Under the pieces are notes generated by a model that was given only the letters and a program-made list of their open reading frames with translations, had not been told where the DNA came from and did no database searches. The position numbers and the translations under genes were made by a program. A DNA stretch of 64,000 nucleotides from assembly GCA_017466455.1 (NCBI GenBank), contig JAFTUD010000001.1:62001-126000 (forward strand), written 5' to 3'. The DNA is from Clostridia bacterium (GTDB taxonomy: Bacteria; Bacillota_A; Clostridia; Oscillospirales; CAG-272). Every line of letters begins with the position of its first letter. Positions within the stretch are counted from its first letter, which is position 1. Shown one piece after another: positions 16,916 through 26,116 of this stretch.

Positions 16916-19075
16916 ATGAATAAGTTAGTTAAAATAACAGTATTTGTACTAATGCTCCTTATGGTTCTCCCTGTCGTAGCAATGGCAGCCACCCCTTATT
17001 CAACCTATACCTATTCAATCGACGGCACACTTCTTAATTCACCCGATGCGTATGTTCCCGATATCGCAATCGACTCCGTATCGCTCGGACTTGATAAGAA
17101 GATGTCAGCCTGCTCGGATATTGAGGCGGACAAGGAAGGAAATATCTATATTACCGATAAGGGTAATAACAGAATTATCGTAGCAGACAAATACTACCAA
17201 ACAAAATATGTGCTTGAAAGCTTCCTTAATAATAATGGAGTAGACGACACATTCTCATCACCCACCAGCACATTCGTTGTTGATGAGGGCGAGATGAGAG
17301 GACTTTATGTATGCGATACCTTCAACAGAAGAATACTCGTATTCAATCAGGACAACGGAGATTTCCTTCGCGAAATTAACGAGCCTGTTACAGACCTTAT
17401 AAAGGAAGGAAACTTCACCCCTATCAGCTGCGTAGTTGATAAGCACGGAAGAATTTTCGTTGTGTCCGATAAGGAAACACAGGGTATGATAGTTCTTACC
17501 TCAACAGGTCAATTCATCAACTTCATCGGCGCCCCGAAGGTAACGATGAGCGCGCTTGACGCCCTCATTCAAAAGCTCGGAGGAGCAGCCGCTGAGGCAC
17601 TTACATTTGTACCGACAACCTATAAGAATATCGACCTTGATGCTCAGACTCAGGAATTTGTATATGCTACAATCGTATTTACAAAGGAAGAGGATGTGTC
17701 AGCACAGCTCGGACAGCTCACAACAAAGCTTAGCGACGCATCTCCTGTTAAGCTTCTTAACGCAACAGGCGTTGACATCATGCACCGTAACGGCTTCTTC
17801 TCCCCCTCAGGAGAGGTTAGCGTAGAGCTTGAAACAAAGACAACAAGCTCAAATGTGGAGGCACCTAAGGGCGTATCCGACATCGTAGATATCACAAGCG
17901 GACCGAACGGCGTATGGTCAATTATCGATACTAAGCGTTCAAAGGTTTATACCTATGACAGAGACGGTAGCTTGCTTTATATCTTTGGAGATAAGGGTAA
18001 CCAGCTCGGTAACATCACATCAGCAAGATCAATCACATATCAGGGCACAAACCTTCTCGTGCTTGATATGACCAAAAACTCATTTACCGTATACCGCAGA
18101 ACAGAGTATGCGGAAATCCTTGATGAGGCAATCCAGCTTCAAAATGTTGGAGAGTACGACAAGGCGGTTGAAAAATGGGAGGAGGTCCTTGCAAGAAATA
18201 ACAACTTTGACGCAGCATATGTTGCAATCGGTAAATCACTTTACCGTGACGGAAAATATCAGGAAGCGATAGATTACTATAAAAATGCTTACGATGTAGA
18301 AAACTATGCAACCGCATGGAAGGACCTTCGTAAGGAAAAGATGGAAATTCTGTTCATTCCTATGATCGTTCTTATTGTTGCTCTTTGCTTTGCTCTTGGA
18401 AAGCTCTTTGGCTGGGCAGGCAGAATAAATAAGGAGGCTCAGCTTGTAGTTGGTAAAAAGACCTTCAAGCAGGAGGTTCTCTACGGCTTCCACCTCATAT
18501 TCCATCCGTTTGACGGATATTGGGACTTGAAGCATGAGCAGCGTGGCTCGGTAAGGGCGTCAGTTGCTATAATTGCAGTAACAGTAATAGCCTTCTACTA
18601 TCAGTCAATAGGAACAGGCTACTACTACAACCCACAGGGAACATATATGTCCATATTTGCGCAGGCAATGTCAGTTCTTATCCCGCTTCTTCTTTTCGTA
18701 ATCGCAAACTGGTGCTTTACCACCTTGTTCGACGGAGAGGGAAGCCTTAAGGATATCTTCATTTCCGCCTCATATGCACTATTCCCCGTTCCTGCATTTG
18801 TAATCATTTCAACAATCCTCACAAATGTACTCGTTGGAGACGAGGGACAAATCACCTCAATGCTCGTAACGCTTGCATTTATCTGGATGGGATTCCTTAT
18901 GATTCTCGGTATGCAGGTAACACATGACTATTCAATGGGTAAGAACATCTTGACAATCATCATGACAATCGTCGGAATGGTATTCATTATGTTTATTGCT
19001 CTGCTATTTATTTCACTCGTATCAAAAATGATCGCGCTTGTTACAACGATAATAAGCGAATTAAGCTACAGATAA
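16916..19075 (+). CDS. Secreted/membrane NHL-repeat, TPR and Yip1-domain protein
   Basis: 719 residues. A signal peptide (residues 1-25, ending VAMAA) is followed by an NHL-type beta-propeller (about 45-395) with ADKEGNIYITDKGNNRIIV and VVDKHGRIFVVSDK repeats. Two TPR repeats follow (about 398-465; GEYDKAVEKWEEVL, GKYQEAIDYYKNAY), then one membrane helix near 478-495. A C-terminal Yip1-type region with five hydrophobic helices runs from about 520 to 719, beginning with YGFHLIFHPFDGYWDLK. The propeller should lie outside the cell, anchored by the Yip1 part. It sits 9 bp after one permease pair and 13 bp before the DUF5696 gene, so a role with the transporter is inferred. The mechanism is unknown. 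Confidence 0.85.
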   Translation: MNKLVKITVFVLMLLMVLPVVAMAATPYSTYTYSIDGTLLNSPDAYVPDIAIDSVSLGLDKKMSACSDIEADKEGNIYITDKGNNRIIVADKYYQTKYVLESFLNNNGVDDTFSSPTSTFVVDEGEMRGLYVCDTFNRRILVFNQDNGDFLREINEPVTDLIKEGNFTPISCVVDKHGRIFVVSDKETQGMIVLTSTGQFINFIGAPKVTMSALDALIQKLGGAAAEALTFVPTTYKNIDLDAQTQEFVYATIVFTKEEDVSAQLGQLTTKLSDASPVKLLNATGVDIMHRNGFFSPSGEVSVELETKTTSSNVEAPKGVSDIVDITSGPNGVWSIIDTKRSKVYTYDRDGSLLYIFGDKGNQLGNITSARSITYQGTNLLVLDMTKNSFTVYRRTEYAEILDEAIQLQNVGEYDKAVEKWEEVLARNNNFDAAYVAIGKSLYRDGKYQEAIDYYKNAYDVENYATAWKDLRKEKMEILFIPMIVLIVALCFALGKLFGWAGRINKEAQLVVGKKTFKQEVLYGFHLIFHPFDGYWDLKHEQRGSVRASVAIIAVTVIAFYYQSIGTGYYYNPQGTYMSIFAQAMSVLIPLLLFVIANWCFTTLFDGEGSLKDIFISASYALFPVPAFVIISTILTNVLVGDEGQITSMLVTLAFIWMGFLMILGMQVTHDYSMGKNILTIIMTIVGMVFIMFIALLFISLVSKMIALVTTIISELSYR

Positions 19076-19088
19076 CGGAGGGTTAGCG

Positions 19089-21884
19089 ATGAAAAAGAGA
19101 ATATTATCAATGATCCTTGCAGTTATGCTTGTGCTTCCTGTGTTCGGAGCGTTCTCCGTATTCGGTGCAGAGGCACCGGGTGCTAAGGACTACCTTACCG
19201 AGGACTTCGCAGATGAGCAGGCAAAGCTTGATTCAATGGACAAATACGCCGAAAACGACAGCTTTGAGCTGTACGCAAGTAAGCTTTCGGGTGAAATCGG
19301 TATTAAAAACAAGGTAACGGGCGAAATCATGCTTTCTAACCCATATAATGTTAGCAAGTCAGGAATTGACCTTACCAAGCAACAATACCTATCAACCGTT
19401 ATCCTCACATATAAAAATATAAAGTGGGGAAGTGAAACAACCTATTATTCCTATAAGGACTCAGCAATGCACGAGAACCAAACTCATGTTGAGGCAATTT
19501 TGGAAAACGGCGTGCAAACAGGCGTAAAGGTTGTATATGAGCTCGGTAAAAAGGAAATTGTCCTTCCGTTCGCAATCCTTAAGGCGGATTATGAGGCTAT
19601 ATTTGAGGATGCAAAGGATAAGATAAATTCCGATGACACTCTTTCCGCAGAGGATAAGGAAAAGGAAATTAAGCAAATTGACTCCTACTATAAGTCATTC
19701 TCTTACTACTATTTCTATTCTCAGGAAAACGATATTTACATTCTTAAGGATACACTTGAAAAGAATAAGCAAGCCCTTTCAAAGATGCTCATCTCAATGG
19801 GATATACCCTTGAGCAACAGCATGCCGACTACGAAAAGGTAGGCTTTAACAATGTAACGGGTCTTCTTAACTACGGAACCTATAAGAATCATAACCTTGG
19901 CGTTTCCGCACAGGCATACTTTAAGATAGAGGTTGAGTATAGAATTACAGCTGATGGCTTTAAGGCATCGGTTGATACCTCAAAAATTGAGTACGACGCA
20001 GAGGAAAACACACTTCAGTCAATCTCAATTCTTCCATACTTCAATCCATCAGTGCGCGGAGAGGATAAGGGATATACCTTCTTGCCCGACGGTAGCGGAA
20101 CACTCATAAGATATGAGGACCTTCTTGCCGCAGGCACAACCGATAATGTGGCAGTAGAGCTTTACGGTCCTGACTACGCGTTCTATACCGTATCTGTTAA
20201 AAATCAGGAGCAGGCAACATTCCCCGTATTCGGTGCGGTAAATACCTCAAGACCGATTCACTCAGGCTTCTTCGGTATTATCGAAAAGGGTGAAACCCTT
20301 GCAACAATCGTATCACACAATGATGCGTACTACCACACAGCATACACAAAATTCCAGCTTAGCGCAAGCGATAAGTATGACCTTGCAGACTCCTTCTCAA
20401 GCGGAGCAAGCTCAAGTAATGTAATCACCGTAAACGGTGTATCCCGTTACGAGGGACCGATTGAGGTTAAGTATGCAATGCTCACACCTACATCTCTTTC
20501 AAATACTGCATCTCCAACAGCAAAATACGACACATCGTATGTTGGAATGGCAAATTATTACAGAGATTATCTTATGGCAAACGGCACACTTTCAAAGCTT
20601 GATGCTTCAACGCTCAGTAGCCATACAAAGCTCTTCCTTGAGGTGTTCGGTTCCCTTCAGGTAGAGGAGAAGATTATGACCTTCCCCGTTACCAGAAGCA
20701 AGGCGCTTACAACCTTCAATGATGTAATCAAAATTCATAAGACCCTTTCAAATATCGGAGTTGATAACATCAGCTTCATCTTGACAGGCTTTGCCAACGG
20801 CGGACTTATGGAGAATTATCCAACCTACCTTAAATGGCAAAAGGTTCTCGGCGGTGCCGAGGGCTTTGAGGAGCTTATGAAGTATGCAAACGAAAATGGC
20901 ATTGAAATTGCGCCAAATGTAAACTTCTCATATTCAAAGTCACTCAAAAGCTTCAGTGGCTTCGGATATAAAAAGACCGCTGCAAAGGCACTTGACGGAA
21001 GATATACCACTAAGCGTGAGTATGACGCGTCAATTCAAATGTTCCAGCGTAAGGGCGGAGTAGTTATCTCAACCGACTCATATGACCTTGCTTATACAAA
21101 GTTCATAAAGAGCGCGTCACAGTATAACATCACCACCTTGGCAACAAGAGCGCTTGGTAGCGACCTCAGCTCTGACTTTGATAAGGATACAGGATATATC
21201 TTAAGAGAGCAGTCTAAGGTAAATGCGCAAGCCTTCCTTGCGAAGCTTTCGGGCAAGAATACAAGTGAGCCTGTTAGCAACGCATACAACCTGATTCTCG
21301 ATGCAGGTAATGTTTACTCACTCCCATATGCGTCAAGCCTTACAAATGTAGCACTTGACAGTAGCCGATTCCATAGCACCTCTGAGGCTATTCCGTTCGT
21401 TGGAATGGTTCTTCACGGCTCTATTGAATTTTCAGGCGCGCCTATCAATATGGAGGGTGATGAGCACTATATGTTCCTGAAGGCTCTTGAAAACGGAGCA
21501 GGACTCTACTTCACAGTAGCAATGCAAAATACAGAGCTTCTTAAGGGAACAATGAGCTACAACCAATATTATTCCGTACAATTCAGCATTTGGCGTGACG
21601 AGATAGCCAAGATGTATAAGAGATATAACGATGTTATGACATCTAAGCAGGACTCCTACATCACCGAGCATGAGTTTATGAACACAAGCGAGGGCTTTGA
21701 GGTTTACCGTGTAGACGATGGCGCAGCGCTTGATAACTCAAGAATAGTAAGGGTTGAATACGCAAACGGTGAGGGCTTTATCCTCAACTACAACTCATAC
21801 GATGTAACCGTATCATATGACGAGTTTAGCGAGCCTATTGTAATTCAGGGACTCAGCTTTGCATCATATGGAATGAATAACTAA
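19089..21884 (+). CDS. DUF5696-type secreted protein, possible glycosidase
   Basis: 931 residues with a signal peptide (MKKRILSMILAVMLVLPVFG..., cleavage near FGA, residue 27). It resembles the DUF5696 proteins that accompany such ABC clusters in Clostridia and Paenibacillus. After a beta-rich N-terminal half, the region around residues 540-800 reads like a glycosidase TIM barrel: strands FILTGFANGG, GIEIAPNVNFSY and GVVISTDSYDLAY alternate with helices, and the protein ends in a small beta domain. Family assignment is from overall resemblance. Glycosidase activity is an inference, and I cannot assign catalytic residues. It lies between the two permease pairs with tight spacing and its own GGAGGG ribosome site. 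Confidence 0.75.
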   Translation: MKKRILSMILAVMLVLPVFGAFSVFGAEAPGAKDYLTEDFADEQAKLDSMDKYAENDSFELYASKLSGEIGIKNKVTGEIMLSNPYNVSKSGIDLTKQQYLSTVILTYKNIKWGSETTYYSYKDSAMHENQTHVEAILENGVQTGVKVVYELGKKEIVLPFAILKADYEAIFEDAKDKINSDDTLSAEDKEKEIKQIDSYYKSFSYYYFYSQENDIYILKDTLEKNKQALSKMLISMGYTLEQQHADYEKVGFNNVTGLLNYGTYKNHNLGVSAQAYFKIEVEYRITADGFKASVDTSKIEYDAEENTLQSISILPYFNPSVRGEDKGYTFLPDGSGTLIRYEDLLAAGTTDNVAVELYGPDYAFYTVSVKNQEQATFPVFGAVNTSRPIHSGFFGIIEKGETLATIVSHNDAYYHTAYTKFQLSASDKYDLADSFSSGASSSNVITVNGVSRYEGPIEVKYAMLTPTSLSNTASPTAKYDTSYVGMANYYRDYLMANGTLSKLDASTLSSHTKLFLEVFGSLQVEEKIMTFPVTRSKALTTFNDVIKIHKTLSNIGVDNISFILTGFANGGLMENYPTYLKWQKVLGGAEGFEELMKYANENGIEIAPNVNFSYSKSLKSFSGFGYKKTAAKALDGRYTTKREYDASIQMFQRKGGVVISTDSYDLAYTKFIKSASQYNITTLATRALGSDLSSDFDKDTGYILREQSKVNAQAFLAKLSGKNTSEPVSNAYNLILDAGNVYSLPYASSLTNVALDSSRFHSTSEAIPFVGMVLHGSIEFSGAPINMEGDEHYMFLKALENGAGLYFTVAMQNTELLKGTMSYNQYYSVQFSIWRDEIAKMYKRYNDVMTSKQDSYITEHEFMNTSEGFEVYRVDDGAALDNSRIVRVEYANGEGFILNYNSYDVTVSYDEFSEPIVIQGLSFASYGMNN

Positions 21885-21900
21885 GAAAGGAGGAGCAAAA

Positions 21901-22857
21901 ATGACATCTACAATACCAACGCTTAAAAAGAAAAAGAAATGGCTGTCGCTTACAAGAAAGAAAGCGATGACAGGATGGATTTTCGTTCTTCCCTTCATAA
22001 TAGGAGTTCTATTCCTATACGGACCGATCGTAATTCAATCAATCAGATTTACATTCAGTGACATCGTAATATCGGGCGGTCAAATCACCTTGAACCCCGT
22101 TGGATTTAAGAACTATATAGATATTTTCAATCCAACCAACCCCGATAAGTCGTTCCCTGTAACGCTAATTGACGGTGTTCAAGACCTTATTTTGCAAATC
22201 CCCGCAATCGTAATCTTCTCCCTCTTTATGGCTATAATCCTTAACCAAAAGATGGCAGGCAGAACCGTATTCCGTGCAATCTTCTTCCTTCCGGTTATTC
22301 TTTGCACAGGTATTATTGACACGATTGACTCCGACTCGGCAATGCTTGAGGCGCTCAACGGCGCAAGCGGTTCAATCGACGACGGAACAGGCGAAGATAC
22401 AGGCATTATGTCCGCTATGGACCTTCAAAGCCTGCTCGGAAATATCAAGCTCGGAACGGGACTTGTTGATTATGTTGTAGGACTTGTAAACAGCATCTTT
22501 GATATCGTTAGCCGTAGCGGTGTTCAAATGCTTATCTTCCTCTCAGGACTTCAGTCAATTTCACCTGCGATTTATGAATCGTGTCAAATTGAGGGTGCGT
22601 CCGCGTGGGAAACCTTCTGGAAAATTACCCTTCCTATGATTAGCCCAATGATCCTCGTAAACTTCATTTATACGATTATCGACGCGTTTACATCAGCTGA
22701 TAACCGTGTTATGAACTTTATCGGCGGAATGACTAAGGCGGGCTACCAGGAGGAGGTAACCGCGATGTATTGGATATACATTTTAGTAGTACTTCTTATG
22801 ATAGTTGTCGTAGTCTTCCTGATGAAGGCATTCGTATTCTATCAGAGAAGAGATTAA
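21901..22857 (+). CDS. Sugar ABC transporter permease, MalF type (second pair)
   Basis: 318 residues. A lysine-rich N-terminus is followed by membrane helix GWIFVLPFIIGVLFLYGPIV. An extracellular insertion of about 60 acidic, Gly/Ser-rich residues (NGASGSIDDGTGEDTG) lies between membrane segments. The EAA loop ESCQIEGASAWETFWKITLP is present. It follows the DUF5696 gene by 16 bp with an AGGAGG ribosome site and precedes a MalG-type partner. It may share the solute-binding protein of the cluster or use one encoded elsewhere. Confidence 0.88.
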   Translation: MTSTIPTLKKKKKWLSLTRKKAMTGWIFVLPFIIGVLFLYGPIVIQSIRFTFSDIVISGGQITLNPVGFKNYIDIFNPTNPDKSFPVTLIDGVQDLILQIPAIVIFSLFMAIILNQKMAGRTVFRAIFFLPVILCTGIIDTIDSDSAMLEALNGASGSIDDGTGEDTGIMSAMDLQSLLGNIKLGTGLVDYVVGLVNSIFDIVSRSGVQMLIFLSGLQSISPAIYESCQIEGASAWETFWKITLPMISPMILVNFIYTIIDAFTSADNRVMNFIGGMTKAGYQEEVTAMYWIYILVVLLMIVVVVFLMKAFVFYQRRD

Positions 22858-22870
22858 GGAGGGGACGACG

Positions 22871-23920
22871 ATGGATTCAACACCAAAAGTTAAAAGAGAA
22901 TCTAAGAACAAGATTCGTGTAGAATTTGAAAGAGCTCCTCTTTGGGAAAGATTTAAAGCAAAGTTCCTCTCAATGTACTTCCTTAAAAAGGTAGTGTATG
23001 TTGTATTCAGAATGGTTCTTTTGCTCGGCGTATCCTATGTAATTCTTTTCCCGTATATCGCAAAGATCTTCAGCTCATTTATGACCGCATCCGACTTTAA
23101 GGATGTAACAGTAGTCCTTCTTTCAAGGGCGCCAACGCTTGATCAATACAAATACATAATACTTGAAAACGACTATTTCCCGGCACTTTTGAAGACCTTC
23201 CTTCTTTCCTCAACAACCGCGCTTATTCAAACCTTCATATGCGCACTCGTTGCATATGGACTTGCTAAGTTTAAGTTCAGAGGAAACGGAATCGTTTTCG
23301 CGGTCGTTATCGTTACCCTTATGGTTCCAATGGAGCCAATCAAGTATTCAATGCAACAGTATTTCAATAGCTGGGGCACTTGGGAATGGGTAGGCAAGTT
23401 TGACGCCTTCCTGAAGGGCATTAACCCCGAGTGGAGATTTGGCTTCTCCAACTCCTATATTCCTATGTATCTTATGTCCTTCACAGGACTTGGATTTAGA
23501 AACGGACTTTTCATCTTCATGCTAAGGCAATTCTTTAAGGGAGTTCCCGATGAGCTTGAGGAGAGTGCGTATGTTGACGGCTCATCAATGATGAAGACCT
23601 TCTTCCGCATCATCATTCCGATTTCAATTCCAATGCTCGTAACAGTGTTCATCTTCTCATTCGCATGGCAATGGACTGATGACTTCTTCGTAGGCACATT
23701 CTTTGATGCCCTCTATGTTCATGAGCATGGCTATCCAAACCTTACAGGAATTGTTGGAATTCCAAAATCCCTTTCACAAGCATCTAACAACCTACCGCAG
23801 TATAAGTCTGCGATTACAGGAACAGCTACAATCCTTATCGCCGTACCTCTTATCATTGCATATGTATTCTTGCAGGATAAGATCGTTCAAGGCGTTGAGC
23901 GTAGCGGTATCGTTGGATAA
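22871..23920 (+). CDS. Sugar ABC transporter permease, MalG type (second pair)
   Basis: 349 residues, longer than the usual 280 because of a charged 45-residue N-terminal extension and a larger periplasmic loop (SWGTWEWVGKFDAFLKGI). Membrane helices include VVFRMVLLLGVSYVILFPYI. The EAA loop is LEESAYVDGSSMMKTFFRII. It is the last gene of the 12-kb cluster, 13 bp after its partner and followed by a strong terminator. Confidence 0.88.
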   Translation: MDSTPKVKRESKNKIRVEFERAPLWERFKAKFLSMYFLKKVVYVVFRMVLLLGVSYVILFPYIAKIFSSFMTASDFKDVTVVLLSRAPTLDQYKYIILENDYFPALLKTFLLSSTTALIQTFICALVAYGLAKFKFRGNGIVFAVVIVTLMVPMEPIKYSMQQYFNSWGTWEWVGKFDAFLKGINPEWRFGFSNSYIPMYLMSFTGLGFRNGLFIFMLRQFFKGVPDELEESAYVDGSSMMKTFFRIIIPISIPMLVTVFIFSFAWQWTDDFFVGTFFDALYVHEHGYPNLTGIVGIPKSLSQASNNLPQYKSAITGTATILIAVPLIIAYVFLQDKIVQGVERSGIVG

Positions 23921-23929
23921 TAAAAACAC

Positions 23930-23962
23930 AAAAATCACCGACCCTGTGTCGGTGATTTTTTT
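23930..23962 (+). terminator. Terminator of the transport cluster
   Basis: AAAATCACCGAC / GTCGGTGATTTT stem with a 5-base loop and a T run, 10 bp after the last permease. Confidence 0.9.
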
Positions 23963-24279
23963 GCCGAGAGCCTCGGGTCGCAAACTCCGACAGGGAAGCC
24001 CCTGTGGTCGAATCCCGACTTCGTGCAGTATGAACTTGTTCCACACGCCACGGCTCTTCTCGGCGTTAGCCATATCGTGTTGCGAAGCAACATATCGTGC
24101 GACGGAACGGAGCATATCGTGTCCGTAGGACATATCGAGCTTGCGTTAGCACTCCTCGTTACGACTCCCTACGGTCGCATGCATAGGTAATTCTAACAAA
24201 AAGCAAGTTTTTGAGAATTACGATATCTTGGGGTGTTCGCACATCCTCATTCCGAATTCCTCATTCCGAATTCCGAACT
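23963..24279. repeat. Dispersed intergenic repeat region (copy A)
   Basis: A gene-free stretch. It begins with a CCTCGGGT-CGCAAACTCCG segment matching 47119-47140 and 56722-56742 in design. GACTCCCTACGGTCGC at 24163-24178 recurs at 47207-47222. Five heptamers of the CCGMMYT type lie at 24245-24279. A hairpin array sits inside and is listed separately. Minus-strand reading frames here are products of the repeats. Confidence 0.55.
24062..24150 (-). repeat. Hairpin array 1 (linker ACGATATG on the minus strand)
   Basis: Different short hairpins alternate with a constant linker, written ATATCGT on the plus strand at 24072-24078, 24092-24098, 24114-24120 and (as ATATCGA) 24132-24138. Hairpins include GTTGC-GAA-GCAAC (24079-24091) and GTCC-GTA-GGAC (24121-24131). 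A third, at 24099-24113, is imperfect. Period is about 18-22 bp. Confidence 0.6.
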
Positions 24280-24433
24280 TTTTTGTGCATTTTTGGTAAA
24301 AATGCACAAAAAATGGGGGGGGGGATTTGTTTATTGTGCATATTGACAAATAAATCCATTGTATGATATAATTAAACTGTAATAATATTTTATAGTGGGA
24401 GTCGAGCCTCTCGTCCCCGTAAGGAGAAAAATT
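24279..24433 (+). promoter_or_regulatory. Poly-G regulatory region and promoter of the first BspA-like gene
   Basis: A perfect 16-bp inverted repeat (arms 24279-24294 and 24298-24313, core TTGTGCA) is followed by T and ten G (24315-24324). A further TTGTGCA sits by the promoter: TTGACA (24343-24348), 18 bp, TATAAT (24367-24372, preceded by TGA). The 5'UTR holds GTCGAGCCTCTCGTC, a slightly broken hairpin, then AAGGAGAAAAATT before the ATG. Confidence 0.7.
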
Positions 24434-26065
24434 ATGAAAAAGAAATTGTTTTTTGTGCTTTGCATAGCGGTATGCGCAATGCTCTTTGCAATCACCGCCT
24501 CTGCAACATCTGTTGTTCCACAAAAGCCAACGCTTGATGTAGATTTCGGAGCTGTAACCACAATTCCCGAGTTTACACCGCCGTCAGAGCTTTATAAGAC
24601 AACAACCGAGCGCGTTTTGTTGGTTGACGGAGAAGGTAATTATGTCACCTACCCGACCTACTATGTTACAAAGGATAGCACAACCTTTGACTTTGATTTT
24701 TCAAAGCTCAATAGCGCTCAAAGCGTTCAGTACTCAAAGAAATCCGTTGTAATGCTTGAAATTCCAAAGGGCGTTACAACAATTTCCAATTCCTACTTTT
24801 CGGGAACAGGCAATTTCCCGCTTTGTGTATCCGTTCAATTCCCCGGCACTGTTACAAGCTATGGAGCAAGCCTGTTTGCTGGTCATAACAGTGTAATAAG
24901 AGTGGTTGAATTTCTTGATGGAACCGAGCCTATAACGATGGGCAATAACTTGTTTGGCGCACAGTGGAATGGTGGAGCTGACAATATAGAGTATGTTAAG
25001 TTCCCAAATAATCTTGTTTCTATAGGATCTGGTACTTTCGGAAAGGCTTATCAGTCAAAAACAATTATTTTGGGCGAAAATCTTGAAACGATCGGGGAGA
25101 ATTTCTTCAGTGAATCAACACCGAGTGACAAGGATACATTTTTGTATGTTTCTGACAACTTCTTTAAAGACACATCAAAGTTGTTTGCAAACTTATTCGG
25201 TAGTAATATAAATGGCAAGAATACCACAGAACTAAGACTGACAATTTTCTACACAGGAACTCAGGCTCAGGCTCAAGCTCTCGTTGATGCCTATACAAAG
25301 GTTCAAACAGGATATGTTTTAAGCAATTCAACCCTTGTAAGCGCAAGCGCTTATGATTATGCAACTCATAAGCCAAATGGCAAATTAAAGGCAACAATTA
25401 TTTATGATTGTAACAAGTGCGATGCCTTCTATAACGGCATTCACGCATTCGATACCGACTGCACAACCGCCGACTCCTGCGAAAACGGTTGCGGTCTTAC
25501 AAACACTAAAAACGATTCGCACAATAACAGCGAAAAACTCACATTTGCAAACGGTATTACCGCCGAGGGCGTTTATACCTTAGGTTGCACAAATGACGGT
25601 TGTGGCGCAAACTCTAAAACAACAGTTGCTCCTGTATTTACCGCAAAGGGCTACTCAACAAACACGGATAAAAACGCAATCAATGGCGGATATAGCGTAG
25701 ACCTTGACTCACTCGCTCTTTACGAAAGACTAATCGGTGAGCTTAAATACGGTATTATAATTGCCAACGCAAACTCCTTCGGAGAAAAGGCATTCCTTGA
25801 CCAAGATAATAAGGTAAACTCCGATAAAGCCCTTCAGGTTGAGATGGATAAGCAATACACAAGCTTTGATTGCTCAATCAACTTCGGCACAAAAACAGAC
25901 ATAGACCTTGACCTTGTAATTTGCGCATATGTAATTGAGGGCGATACAGTAACCTATATCCAATCCTCAACAGGCGACGATGTAACGATCGGTGACACAA
26001 CCTTCAAGAGCGTAACCCTTGCACAGGTAGTTGCCCTTGCCCCTGCCGAATCAAAGGAAAACTAA
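24434..26065 (+). CDS. Secreted BspA-like leucine-rich-repeat protein (paralogue 1)
   Basis: 543 residues with a signal peptide (MKKKLFFVLCIAVCAMLFAITASA). The middle carries LRR_5/BspA repeats (VMLEIPKGVTTISNSYF, VEYVKFPNNLVSIGSGTF-like units), followed by FYTGTQAQAQALVDAY. A cysteine-rich linker (YDCNKCDAFYNGIHAF; SCENGCG; CTNDGCG) follows. The last 140 residues start VFTAKGYSTNTDKNAINGGY and contain LDLVICAYVIEGDTVTYIQS, a module shared with the other four paralogues here. There is no LPXTG or dockerin, so it is secreted or held by the C-terminal module. The start at 24434 has AAGGAG; an upstream ATG lies in the 5'UTR. Known BspA-type proteins mediate surface adhesion, and that role is inferred here. 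Confidence 0.88.
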   Translation: MKKKLFFVLCIAVCAMLFAITASATSVVPQKPTLDVDFGAVTTIPEFTPPSELYKTTTERVLLVDGEGNYVTYPTYYVTKDSTTFDFDFSKLNSAQSVQYSKKSVVMLEIPKGVTTISNSYFSGTGNFPLCVSVQFPGTVTSYGASLFAGHNSVIRVVEFLDGTEPITMGNNLFGAQWNGGADNIEYVKFPNNLVSIGSGTFGKAYQSKTIILGENLETIGENFFSESTPSDKDTFLYVSDNFFKDTSKLFANLFGSNINGKNTTELRLTIFYTGTQAQAQALVDAYTKVQTGYVLSNSTLVSASAYDYATHKPNGKLKATIIYDCNKCDAFYNGIHAFDTDCTTADSCENGCGLTNTKNDSHNNSEKLTFANGITAEGVYTLGCTNDGCGANSKTTVAPVFTAKGYSTNTDKNAINGGYSVDLDSLALYERLIGELKYGIIIANANSFGEKAFLDQDNKVNSDKALQVEMDKQYTSFDCSINFGTKTDIDLDLVICAYVIEGDTVTYIQSSTGDDVTIGDTTFKSVTLAQVVALAPAESKEN

Positions 26066-26078
26066 TCAAATAAATAAG

Positions 26079-26107
26079 AAAGGCTTTGCGAAATGCAAGG
26101 CCTTTTT
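26079..26107 (+). terminator. Terminator after BspA-like paralogue 1
   Basis: AAAGGCTTTGC / GCAAGGCCTTT stem (one G-T pair), loop GAAAT, T run. Confidence 0.8.
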
Positions 26108-26116
26108 ACTTTGTGA

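Noticed and set aside
24004..24022. GGTCGAATCCCGAC resembling a tRNA T-arm
   Set aside because: No acceptor stem, anticodon arm or D-arm can be formed around it; it lies in a dispersed repeat.
23792..24133. Minus-strand open frames across the 3' end of the last permease and the repeat region
   Set aside because: They run antisense to a permease and through repeats; similar short peptide strings at 46968-47165 and 56572-56769 arise from the same repeat DNA.
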